The notes under the pieces are model-generated. The model searched no databases, was not told where the DNA came from, and was given only the letters and a program-made list of their open reading frames with translations. Made by a program: the position numbers and the translations under genes. A DNA stretch of 64,000 bases, from NCBI GenBank assembly GCA_963971285.1, contig OZ020252.1, positions 9,647,662-9,711,661 on the forward strand. Direction: 5' to 3'. Shown in pieces: positions 46,401 through 58,400 of this stretch (positions within the stretch are counted from its first letter, which is position 1; the number at the start of each line of letters is the position of its first letter). The DNA comes from Astropecten irregularis (lineage: Eukaryota; Echinodermata; Asteroidea; Paxillosida; Astropectinidae).

Positions 46401-49400
46401 TGAGGGTCAGAAGCTCTTCTCTCCCATGCATTGCAGAACCCATGCCGTAATGTGATCGCATGGGTGTTCGTTGCTGAGGCGTCGTCACCGGAAGCAGCAA
46501 CCCGCACAGCCTGCCGCGCTTCCACTGCAAGATAACGCCACCGCCATCTTCGATACCCTATGAGCATAGGGTATCGAAGATGGCGGTGGCATTATCTTGC
46601 AGTGTAAGCGCCGCAGGCTGCGCGGGTTGCTGCTTCTGGTGAGACTGGCGACAGACGTCCTTGTGGTGGTGTAGGATGCTGCATTTGGTGCACGTGTGGT
46701 TGAAGGCAGTGCCTCTCTTCGTGTGCTCCTGTCTGCTCCAACCATGGCCATGGCCTGGCTTGCCACAGTGACTGCAAGGCATTGTGGCTCTGGTATCATT
46801 CTGGCCTCGTAAGTGCCCTTTCTCTTGGCGCATGTAAGAGGTGGTGGCGACTGCAGTTGCTGTGTTGTTTTCCCCGAGGAGGCGACCAGCTGACCGTTTG
46901 CCACTCTCCTTCGCTTCGACGTATCAGAGTGTCTTTTTCAGTTACATGTCTTGTTTTGATTCCCCGAGAATGTTCAATCAGATCTCTTCATCCCAGATCT
47001 GCTCATTACTGGAAGCTAGGGCACCAAAGTTCCATGTGAGATCCTTCCTAAGGGCTTCATCACAGCACTCAAGTAGTTGGAAAACCACATCTGGGCCCTT
47101 GAGGTGTGTAGCGGCCTTGTAGTCGAACCATCTTTGTTGGAAGTACAGCCATTCTTCACTCGTGCCAGCTGCAGATATCAAGAGTCGCCTCACTTTATCT
47201 GCCTTGGCTGCACCGGAAGCTGGTGCAGGTATAAACCGTTGGGGGGTCGGGTGGGCGGTCCATTCATGTAGGTCAATCAGGCGAAGCAGGACCTCAGAGG
47301 GTGTGTTAGTGGGCCACGCTGTGATACAGTCAGGTGCAGGGCAGGATATGGTGTTCATCTTTGGGCCGGTGACGCTGTCGTCATAAATAAACGGGGGGGG
47401 GGGGGGGGGGGGGGCTGTAGCCCCCCAAAAATTTTGTCTAGCCCCCCCCAAAAAAAAATGCAAGTGAAAAAAAAAATTCTTGAAAATACTAGATTTTTTC
47501 AGTTATTAAGCGGCAATTACATAAAAACGCTTGTTTTCTAAAAAACCATATGGCGCTTTATCACATCCTCTGAATGTGAACATGTTAAGTAACCTTAATT
47601 ACACATTTATATTTCTGATTTTCTTTCACGAAAGCCTTCATTAAGTGAAATATCTTTATATACTCTGCAATGTTAATTTTTAGAACTTTGAAGCCGGCGT
47701 GTTCCTTTAAACTGCTGACTTGCTACAAAAAATGAGTGAGACTGTGAGAAATTCCACAAACATGTAAACAATTTTAAACCTTTTAATATGCACATGTGGT
47801 GATTATGAGTTTATTTCTTCTCTCTATAGATGGTTCCTTGATGCTAGGAGCATCGGGACTGACGGGCAAGTTTTGGGCCGGTTCCCTGTGGTTCTACGAG
47901 GATCCTGAGAATGCACCAGACATCAACAAGTGTAGTGCAGGGATACAGACAGAAGCTGGTGTGACTGACATTCAGTGGATAGACGAGTGTAGAGTGGCCA
48001 TAGCATCAGACTCAGGTACCAGATTCTCACACGTTCACACCACCAGTCTAGGGAAAGAAGAATCAAGACTTTTACGTTCGCATGGATTGCAAATTCAATA
48101 CAATTTGGCCCTCGTTGTGATCTCTTTACTCGAGTTTTTGTCTCAGTGCTTCATTATAGATTTTCTAGATAGACAGCGCTTTACAAATGCTTAGGTGGCA
48201 AGTGTGCTAGGCACTCACCTCTCACCAATGTGGCCCGGGTTCGATCCCGGCTTGGTTCATATGTGAGAAGAGTTGTGCATTGGTTCTCTCCTATGCTACA
48301 AGGGTTTTTCTCCGGGTTCTCCGGTTTTCCTCCCTCCACAAAAATCAAAACACTATCGATCTCATTCTGTATTCCGTGATCATATATGGGTTGATGTGGC
48401 TGGCAGCCAAGGGCGCCCATGAAAGCCTGCTACTCGATCACTTTGAAATAGCATCCTTTGCAATTCAGCACCCCAGCTGCGAGTAAGGATGATTAGCCTC
48501 CCAAATTATTATTATTATTATTACAGTGTTTGCGGAACACCATGTAAGAACCGTTTCTACTTTTGCACTTCTATTTCGTTCGCACTTCTTGTAAGGTCTC
48601 AACGTTTCGACTTATGAGGACTAGAGCAGGCTAGTCGAAACGTTGAGACCTTATGAGAAGCAGCATACGAAATAGAAGTGCGAAAGTATGAATGATTCTT
48701 ACATGTTGTTTCCGCAAACCGATCCACATACCAATTGTCACCATGCAAAGCCTCAAATCTTTCTTGTTTCATTATTATTGATTATTATGATTCTTGAAAC
48801 AGGTGCAATTGAAGTCTGGCAACTGGTCAACAGTCGGAGTGCCTTCCGGAACTTATTCTACATGTATGAGCATGACAGTGCAGTCCACAGTATCAGCATC
48901 AACTCCAACAAGACCAGGGTCATCAGTGGATCATCAGATAAACTGTAAGAATCGGAGACGTTTGGAGAGTCAGTCTTGAGTCAACAGCGCACGCGCAAAC
49001 CATGCTTGCGCAATTGTGAGCATGCGCGCGTTGTATTGCGCGTGCGTGTGCGTGCGCCGTTGACTCAAGACCGACTCTCCAAAAGTCTCCCATTGACTTA
49101 AGCCCTGTCTGCACTGGCCTTTTTTTTTCCGGGGTTTCATCGAGCCGATGTGTAAATGGGCAAATATTACCAGTGTCCGCACTTGGACTTTCCACTCGGG
49201 TAGAATTACCGAGCTGTCAAAACTAGGCTCATAGGGGTACACGACTCTCACTGTCCGCAATGGTCTTTTTGTCTCGGGTAAAGTGTCTCGGGAATTCTTC
49301 CTGACCGATAGAAGTTAACCTGTAGAAATACCCGTGTGGGTCGGGAAAAGTAACTTAGAGGAAGGCTTCCTGAGACGTCTGCACTGGACTTAAAATGGGT

Positions 49401-52400
49401 AAAGTATCCAGCGTCTCGGTAACTTTGCCCCCAAAAAAGTCCAGTGCGGACAGGGCTTAAATCCACATACTCATGGATCTTTGCAGTCAGATGTTTAGGG
49501 AATTACACGATACTTGACTTAAATTCTTCCATTCGGACACTGAGTCATGTATATGCAAGAAGTCCTACGAGGTCTGACATTACAGCTTCATACATGTGTA
49601 ATTGCTTCTAGTATTAAGTGGACATTTCGATCCTTGCTGAAGGCTAGCCTTTGCTAGCCTTTGATAGAGATCCTGCTAAGATTGAAACATGTCAGGCCCT
49701 CCTTACTCTAAGCATCTTATAATGTAATAATTTCAGGTCATTATTTTGGCTGATGAGCAGTTTCCTGCAGTTTATTATTTGTATCAGTTTTATAAAGACA
49801 GTATTTCCTGAAACTTCTTCCTGTGACAAAATTGTCGGCAGGAAAATGCATCTAGAAATTACCTCACCCCAAAACAAACAAAAAACAAGCGAACACATGA
49901 TATACAAGTCTAAGTCTAGTCTTGTGGGGTGCTGTGGCCTAGTGGTCTGGCGTGTCGTACTCAAGATCCTGTGGTCAATCTACAGATTGTGGGTTCGAAT
50001 CCAGCCAAGGGTTAATTGTGCTTGCATCCTTGGGCAAGACGCTTTGTCACATGTTGCTCCTCTTCACCCAGGTGTAAATGGGTACCTGCGAGGGTAGATA
50101 TGGCTTTGTGGTTTGATTAGCCTCTGTGCACTGAATACGGCAGCCAGGGCTGTATACTCCCCAGGGAGTTGAGATGGTTTCAGGGATGTAAATTATGGCC
50201 CAAAGACCAGGGATACCGGTAATAATAAAGTTGTAATGTGCAGTAGAGTTTATTGATATACATGTAGTAGCTGCGCAATATAAATGTCCCATATTATTTT
50301 TATGAAGACTGACTTTTGTGTCTATTTTATGTGATTTAATTTTTAGCATTAAGGTGTGGGATCTATCGACGCAGTCATCAGTCTTGACATTGAGGGCACA
50401 CACGTCTAAGGTAGAATGCGTTGTATGCAGTCCCAACGAGTTGGAGGTATTCCTGTCCTGCTCACAGGTGAGAATGAAGATGAAAACTTTCATATTGTCT
50501 AAAAAAAATTAGTAAAAGTGAATGAGTATCCTACATTAATTGAGAATCATACATCATCTTGTGAAGTTTACAGGATATTTTAATTTGTCCGTTGGTTTGA
50601 CAAAGACTTTCCATTACAGAAAACATCTCGCCTCTGTTTACCTACATTTGCATAACAGCGCCCATGCACCAGAAACCTCACTAAAAAGTTGCCCAAGAGG
50701 CACCCTCCGCGCCCACTGCATGTCCCCATATGTATGCTCCTGTGACCCTAACGTTCGTCCTAGTTTTTCAACAAGGTATTACGACAACGAGTTTCTAGAA
50801 ACCTATAGAACAATACACACACACTTACACGAATATCGTACACGTGCGTCTGCACTGTATATACTCACAGTACTGAGCAACAATGGTGGACACCGAGTAA
50901 ACACGACAAAGACTCTCTGGTTCGAGCCATGTTTCTGCTAAATCTACTGCTCCCTCTAAGCCCAACAAGCCTGACTGGCACACCAAGAACATTCCAGTCT
51001 CCACCAAGCCATACCATGACTAATTCCGCAGACATTTGGCGGGAATGTGGGATTGCAGGGCCTGGCAGTCAATACAGAGTTACAGACCAGTCATCTGAAG
51101 GCACGGTCAGCCCCGCCTGGTCACAGAGGCAAGGGGCACCACCACAACCACCACCATCTTCATCATCGTCGACTCGTTTCATCCATGAATTTCCAACCAT
51201 TTGCCACATCGATCTAGTCCCCTGGTGCAGGTTACACATGCGGCCTTTACAGCTTCATCTCCTGTATCACTTCCGTCCACGAAGGGACCTGATCTCCAAG
51301 GAAGTCCCAGTCACACGCCTCATTCGCGACCAACTCCTCTGGTGGCAGACTCGGGATAATTTGATGACGGTTCCCCGTCCCTCTCCATCCATCTCCCTCA
51401 CAACTGATGTCTCAAAACAGGGCTGGGGAGCCCACCTAGGGCCTTTCCCATAGCTCGGCTCCGGCTCCAGCTCCGGCTTCGTCTCTGTTTTCATACGCTG
51501 AAAATATAGGTTGTGGTTTTCCATTGAAGCTGAAACTCTGTTGTCCTTTTCAAACCAGAGAATCTACTTCCTAACTGCAGCCAAAAGCCTTTATTTCGAT
51601 ACCTGTAATTTTGAAATGGATTCATGAAATGGATGCGGAGCCGGAGCCTGAGCCTGAGCCTGAGCCGAGCTTTGAGAAAGGCCCCTGGAGGAACGGACCA
51701 TCGCCGGCACCTTGTCAGCCGATCAAAGCAATCTACACATCAACCACCTGAAGCTACTCGCCGTAGCCAAGGCTCTGAAGTCAATCCAAGCAAGAGTCCA
51801 AAACCAGCTAGTCCTAGTCCAGACAGACAACTGCACTGTGGTTTCATACATCAACCGTCAGGAGGAACTCACTGGCCGATGCTCTTTCCAGGGGCAAAAT
51901 TGTCCCGATGGAATGGCCCCTCAACCCCATCGTGGCCAGGCACATCTTCAACATCCTCGGGACACCACATGAGGACCTGTTTGCTTCGCACCTGAACAAT
52001 TGACTCCCAACCTTCTGTTCTCGTCACACCCACCCCTTGGCAATCCCTGGCATGGAAAGTGGATGCACTCAGCTTCAACTGGACAGGAATCCAGGCATAC
52101 GCCTTCCCGCCAATTTCCCTGCTTCACCGAGTACTGGCCAAAATAGAAACAGAACTTTGCAGGGTAGTCCTCGTTGCACCATTCTGGCCACGAAAATCTT
52201 GGTTCCCGGGCATCCTGGACCTTCTTGTTCAGTCTCCAATCAGGCTCCCCGACCGCCAAGACCTCTTGATTCAAATCTCAGTTGGTGCACCTGGACCCAG
52301 CCTCCCTTCATCTCTGTGCTTGGATCTTCCTCAGAGCAGCGGGCCTTTTGGTGGAAGCTACATCCCTTGCAGCTCGAAGCAGACAGGAATCCACTAGACA

Positions 52401-55400
52401 CACTTACGATAACCGACTCCTACACTTCACCAAATGGTGTAAGGAGAGAGCTACCTATCACCATTCTTCATTTATATCTGCCATCGCAATCCGTTCTTCA
52501 GATCTCTACAATCAAGGGTACATATCAGCTATCAGTGAAATTCACAACGGGTTCCAGGATGGGTCTACCATGTCTTCTAGCATACCTATATCGCATCTGC
52601 TACGGGGCGTGTTCATCAAAAGGACTCCCACCAGGAGACTTGTCCCTTCATGGGACCTGTCCTCTCTCTAATTTCAAGGCCGCCCTTTGAACTGCCAGGG
52701 GCCGCCTCACTCCACCAACTTACCATTAAAACAGTATTCTTACTGGCTGCCTAGCTCCATGCTTTGTCGCTTGAGTCTGGCCACATCCGCTGGGAGCGAG
52801 GCGGCATACGCCTCCTTGCACGCATAGATTTCTTAACAAAGAGCCAGTCGGCCAACTTCCCCCCTCCAGATATCTTTCTTCTGAGCTTTTTCAGCAGTCC
52901 AAGAGGATAAAAGCTGATGCCCCGTACGAGCTCTCAAGTTCTACATTGTTCATACTCAGCCGCTCCCAGGCAGCATTAAGCAGTTGTTCATCACGACCAT
53001 CCAGCCATATCCTGCCTCTGTGATCACGATCGCTCGGTGGATTTCAGAGGCAATTAATTTTTCGTAAGTCCTCAAGAGGATACCCTAGGATCCAAATCTA
53101 AAGTCCACGAGTCAAGGAGTATGTCAACATCCTGGGCTCACCTTCTTGGAGTCTCTGGACATCATAAAGGCAGCATGCTGGAAGAATTCATCCACCTTCA
53201 TGTCCTGTTACATGTACCTGAAGGACATGGTCCAAACAGAGTGACTCATGAGCAGGAAAGTCCTCCAAGAATTTGGCCGGTCAGCAGCCCCAGGACCTGG
53301 AAAGCTCCTCACAACTATATAGGCAGCACCCGAGTATATCTAAACAACCTCTTTCTATTTTATGGAAATGGTTTAGACCCTCGTTCACTCTGCATGTTCC
53401 TCCCCCTGTTAATCTTACGGTGCTACTCTGCAAATGTAGGTAAACAGAGGTGATATGTTTTCTGTAATGGAATTCCCAAATCCGAAGGGATTTTCCATTC
53501 TAATAAGAAAACACTCACGTCTGTTTACCACCCTCCCAACACAAACAATTCCAAGGAAAAACTAGGACGAGCCTTCGGGTCACATGGGTCATATATATGG
53601 GGACATGCAGTGGGCGTGGAGGGTGCACCTTGGGCATCTTTTTCAACGAGGTTTCTGGCGCATGGGCGCTGATATGCAAATGTAGGTAAACAGAGGTGAG
53701 TGTTTTCTTATTAGAATGGAAAATCCCTTCGAATCTGGGAAGTCTTGTCATCAAGGGGGTTGGGATGTTGGTCTGTGGGTGCGCGAATGACTTGTCAGTC
53801 CACTTGGCACAAGCAAAAGTTTTGGGCAGTGAGGACAGGGAATGGGTGGCAACAATTACTGGCTTGTTTTCCTGGCCTACCTACCTGAATCATATAATAT
53901 CGGCAACGGAGTCTTTAGTCTGGGAAATTCAAACTGGGTTGTTTATGTGCTATGAAAGAAGCCTGTGTACCAGATACTATTCAGATTTAACTTGCAAAAT
54001 GGTTTTTTTTTTGCCCACAAGGCAGTGGGTACACATGGAGTAGGGAACGTCCATTCTCATCCAAGTCTTGGCCAATTTTATGGTGCACAAGAACAATCAC
54101 ACGCGATACACAACACATGGAAATTTGGTTGTTAACCCTGACAGAAATGTCATGCTTAGCAAATTGCTAAGCAGCGCCGTGAAATTGCCCCCATTGCTAC
54201 TATCCACTATATCTCACAATTCATCTGTGCAATCCTCAGGATGGATCTGTGTTGCTGTGGGATTTGAGGAAGCCCAAACCAGCTAGGAAGCTAAGCAGAC
54301 CAGAGGGGACATCTCTACCTACATGCTTAGCGTGGAAGCCTGGTGAAACACACGTACTAGCATCAGGTACGAAACAGTGTTGGAGTAGAATCCTCGGATC
54401 CGAGTACAGAGTACTCCGAGTATTTCAAGGTCTGACTACTGGGCCGAGTCCAAGTACCAAAGTCTGAGTCCACGTCCAAATACAGTACCAACGCACAGTG
54501 CATAAAATTGCATTTTGTTTCAAAAAAAAGTTTATAATTGGATGTTGTGCCACTCTTCTCAGAAATTAATGTTTTTTCAAACCTTGCAAATGACACTGTG
54601 CTGCTTACTCCATTTGATGCTAAACTCCCGATGATCTTCATACTCCCATTGTATAGTTTATCGGAAATTGGCAACATTATCAGCCGTAAAATTGTAACAA
54701 AAATAAAATTTGCACTAAAATGGTCAAGTACTCCCAAAATTTGAGTACATGGAATCGAGTACGGGCCAAGTACATTTATTTTCAAGTACTTTTTTTTCAA
54801 GTACGTGCCAAGTACATTTTATTTTCGAGTACTTTGCATCGAGTACGTGCCAAGTACATTTTATTTTCGAGTACTTTTAATCGAGTACAGGCCGGGTATT
54901 TGTCTGTACTCGAGTTGTACTCGAGTACAAGTACGAGTACTCCAACACTGGTACAGCATATCATTTGGTATCAAATACTCAGAGAGAGCAGAGACAGATA
55001 TAAATGCAAGTTGTATAATGTGTGATTACTCGTTCCATCATTTCTCTGCAGGTGACGAGACAGGCACAATCATTTTACAGGATTCTAGGGCAGACAGTAC
55101 AGGTACCAGACTGACCTCAGCCCACACCAGGTCCATACACAGACTAGCATTCTCCTCCAAGAAGTAAGTACTGGTAGAGCTATGAAGCCCGACTGAAATG
55201 CCATTGTGATGCTATACACTGACCCTGCAATGCATTAACGTGGAGTCACGTCACGCTAGCGCATGATACAGGCTGTGACAAATGTCGTATTCTATACAGT
55301 AATTCGAACATAGGGTTTTGAATGCCGCCCTCTTTTGGTTAAAACAAAATTGCGGTGGTGTCAGTGTATTATTTTGTACACCGCCAATCATCATTTATTG

Positions 55401-58400
55401 AAATCTGGGAAGCTAAAAAGCTAATCATGAGCAAAAGACATGTGGGGAAATCCGGGACATGTTGTCCATGCCGAATATTGTTCTAACTCGATGTTTCTTT
55501 CGGGGATAAATCGCGCACCACGTACCGAGCCGGAGTTGTAGTGCATTTAGATCGATAAACACCACCGCAGTTTCTTGTTTTAATCAAAAGAGGGTGCCAT
55601 TCAAAACCGTGTGCTCGGATTGCTGTATAGATGTTATTCACCAACGTCATAAAATCACGTGATTGGCCGTCAAGCTTTTCTATGTTCTCCATGGTTTATT
55701 TGTTGCGTGTGCACTGAAGTGTATTGTTTACATTGTGTGCAATCATTGTGCTTGACGGCCAATCCAAGCTGATGATGTGAATAAACTCTATATCTCCCAA
55801 TTACTTGCCGATCAGATCATGAGGAAGTGATCTTTCAAGGCAGTAACCTGCAACCTGAAGATAACATGTTTCTGTTTACAATACAAGTAATGAATGATCC
55901 CCCATGTACTGTTTCTCAAGTTGCAGCTGCATGCAGCATTGCTGCATGTATCGATTAAAATGATCCTTGTGATATAGGGGTATGTGTGTGGTTTCATGGC
56001 TTCTGACTGCCAAACGAGCAAAGATAATTGACTATTATTAGGGACACCACCAACATAAGGCTGGATAGCTCAGTTGGTAAGAGCAGTGGTACGGTATTGC
56101 GGAGGTCCCTGGTTTGAATCTCGCTCCAGTCAATTTTGCTTTGTTCACTTTTCAATGACTTTAAATTCAACCATCAAAAAACCACAAGGGAGAATTGACT
56201 GGAGCGGGATTCGAACCGGCGACCTCCTGAATACCGTACAGGCACTCTACCAACTAAGCCATCCTACCCTACGTTGGTGATGACCCTAATAGTTAATTAT
56301 CTTTGTTCGTTTGACAGTTAGAAGCCATGAAACCACGCACACACCGTCATACCCCAAGGATCATTATTTTCACCGATACGCACAGCAATGCTGCAACCTG
56401 AGAACAGTGCATGGGAGATCGCTCAAAGAGAATACGGCTTTTTAATCTTTTGAAAAGCCGTATCATCTTTTGAGTAGAGCGCCTGTACGACTTAAAAATT
56501 ATTCAGTTTCCCTTGTGGTTATTTGATGATTCAAATAAAAAACCTGAAATACATTATGCTTGGACTTATGAGGGCCTGTTAGGAGGCTCTCGGCCTTTGA
56601 GAAGATCCTGCTAGGACCGTAACGCCAGGCCTTCTAAGCAGTTTGTGTTTTTGATTTGAATTTAATAGGCTTTATACCCTTCACTGATGTGTATCAGCTC
56701 TACATGCTCAGCGCTTGTTTTCTTAGTGCTGGCTCAGATGGGATTCGAACCCATGACCTCCTGTTCACCATGACATGTGCACTAAGCCTGATAAATTGAA
56801 TATTTCTATCAACCCAACAACATATCTTAAATAGTGTTTCCGTTAATAACCTGTGTTTCTTGTTTTGATTTGTGCACAGCCCGTTATGGTTGGCCTCAAC
56901 ATCGGACGACTGCACAGTAGCCGTTACAGAGCTCCAGCCTGAACTTAAGCAAATGTAAGTACATCCGCCCGTGTCATAACATGTGTCTTGCTATGTGTTT
57001 TATACCTGTGCTGCTAATTCAAAGGCATCTTATTGGGTTTACTAAACGGAGGCTCAGGCTCAGGCTCTGGCTCTGTCATCCATGCACTGAAAATTTAGCC
57101 TTTGAGAAAGATCCTGCTAGGATGGAAACGCGTCAGGCCCTCCTAACTCCAAGTATTTGAAAATATAGGTTGTGGTTTTTCATTGAAGCTGAAGCTCTGT
57201 CTTCCTTTTCAAACCAGAGAATCTACTTCCGAACCGCAGCCAAAAGTCTCTATTTATATACCCGTTATTTCAGAATGGATTCACGAAATCAAGCCTGAGC
57301 CTGAGCCTGAGCCTCCATTTTGTAAACCCTTAGAATCATCCCCCAGAATGGAGCATCTCAGGTTGCATCAGATAGGGGAAGTCGCACTCTTAAGTGTCTC
57401 ATGACATTGCAGAGCTCTAGTCATGTTTATTCAGTGGTAAACAAGTCTAAGGTGTTGATTTTTCAACTGTCAGACACCAATGGTAATTTGCAGTGTAAAT
57501 CAAAACCTTCATTTTGTAAAATTCCTTATTAGTATAATAGTACTGGTGCAGTTATATAGTGCAAGTTGTTATAACCCCTGGGATCGATTTTACCAAACTC
57601 ATCATAACTTGCTATGAATTGTAGGACTTATGATGCATTGCAGCCTTACATAGGATACGATGGGTTAAAGGTAGTATCATACTTTGGTAAGAAACCAAAA
57701 CAGAAATGTTCACAGATTTACGTATAACTTACAGGGTATGAAGATGGTGGTGGTAGAAACATACCGTTAAAAATGTTTCCGCCTGAAATGGTGTATTTAT
57801 CCCGAAATTAGTAAAACAAAGACTGAAAATCTTTTTGATCTTTTAAAAGATCAAAAATAAAAGAGAAAATACTGTGGCTGTTTTTCACGGTTTTCTCCGT
57901 AAAACAGTCCCATATGGGACTGAAATTTTCACAGATGACTGTTACTGTATCTGTCTTGATATTTTTGCCCATGAATCTGTATTTCTTTGATAAAAACCAA
58001 AGTATGATATTACCTTTAAGATCGATGGTCTGGTCACCAGGCCTTCAAGACACTATCCCAGCTCGCTGGGAAGTGCTGATGTACAATAACAGATGGTTGA
58101 ATCAAACAGATTATCCAACTGTACCCTAGTGGGTTTGTAGCGTTTCATTATTGTGATACAGACAGGTCATTAATTTTATATTCTGGACTGATGAAGACTG
58201 TTTACACTTTATAATCCTTTCATCTGTACTATAGGGCCTCAAACTGATAACCATATTAAAGTTAAAGTTCTCATCTACTCCTGGGTAGAGAGAAACAGTC
58301 AGTGAAAAGTGTCTTTCTCAGGGACACAAGCGCGGCAACAAAAATTCACCACAGAGATCTTGGCTTCAATGCACCAGACCACTAGCCTTCAACAATTATT

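Larger units (their letters stand above)
50599..53749 (+). mobile_element. DIRS-like tyrosine-recombinase retroelement fossil, broken
   Basis: In WDR77 intron 4, about 3.15 kb, shorter than whole family members and carrying several breaks. Inverted terminal repeats of about 170 bp face each other (50599-50775 and 53535-53749). An RNase H region at about 51.38-51.88 kb is seen (TTDVSKQGWGAHL; VQTDNCTVVSYINRQ), and a tyrosine-recombinase-type region at about 52.3-52.7 kb (RHTYDNRLLHFTKWC). An internal complementary region at 53430-53518 is the DIRS hallmark. A GGGCCTTTCTC-type MITE is inserted at 51437-51686. Confidence 0.82.

Noticed and set aside
54720-55167. Frames with repeated RAKYILFSS-like peptides
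   Set aside because: Translation of the CGAGTACGTGCCAAGTAC array in the hAT-like element; the later part overlaps real WDR77 exon 6.
3806-58129. Recurrent peptides such as MNLYFFDKNQSMILPL and KKYRFMGKNIKKDTVTVI at many places
   Set aside because: All fall inside TTAA MITE copies on one strand or the other. They mark repeat copies, not a gene family.
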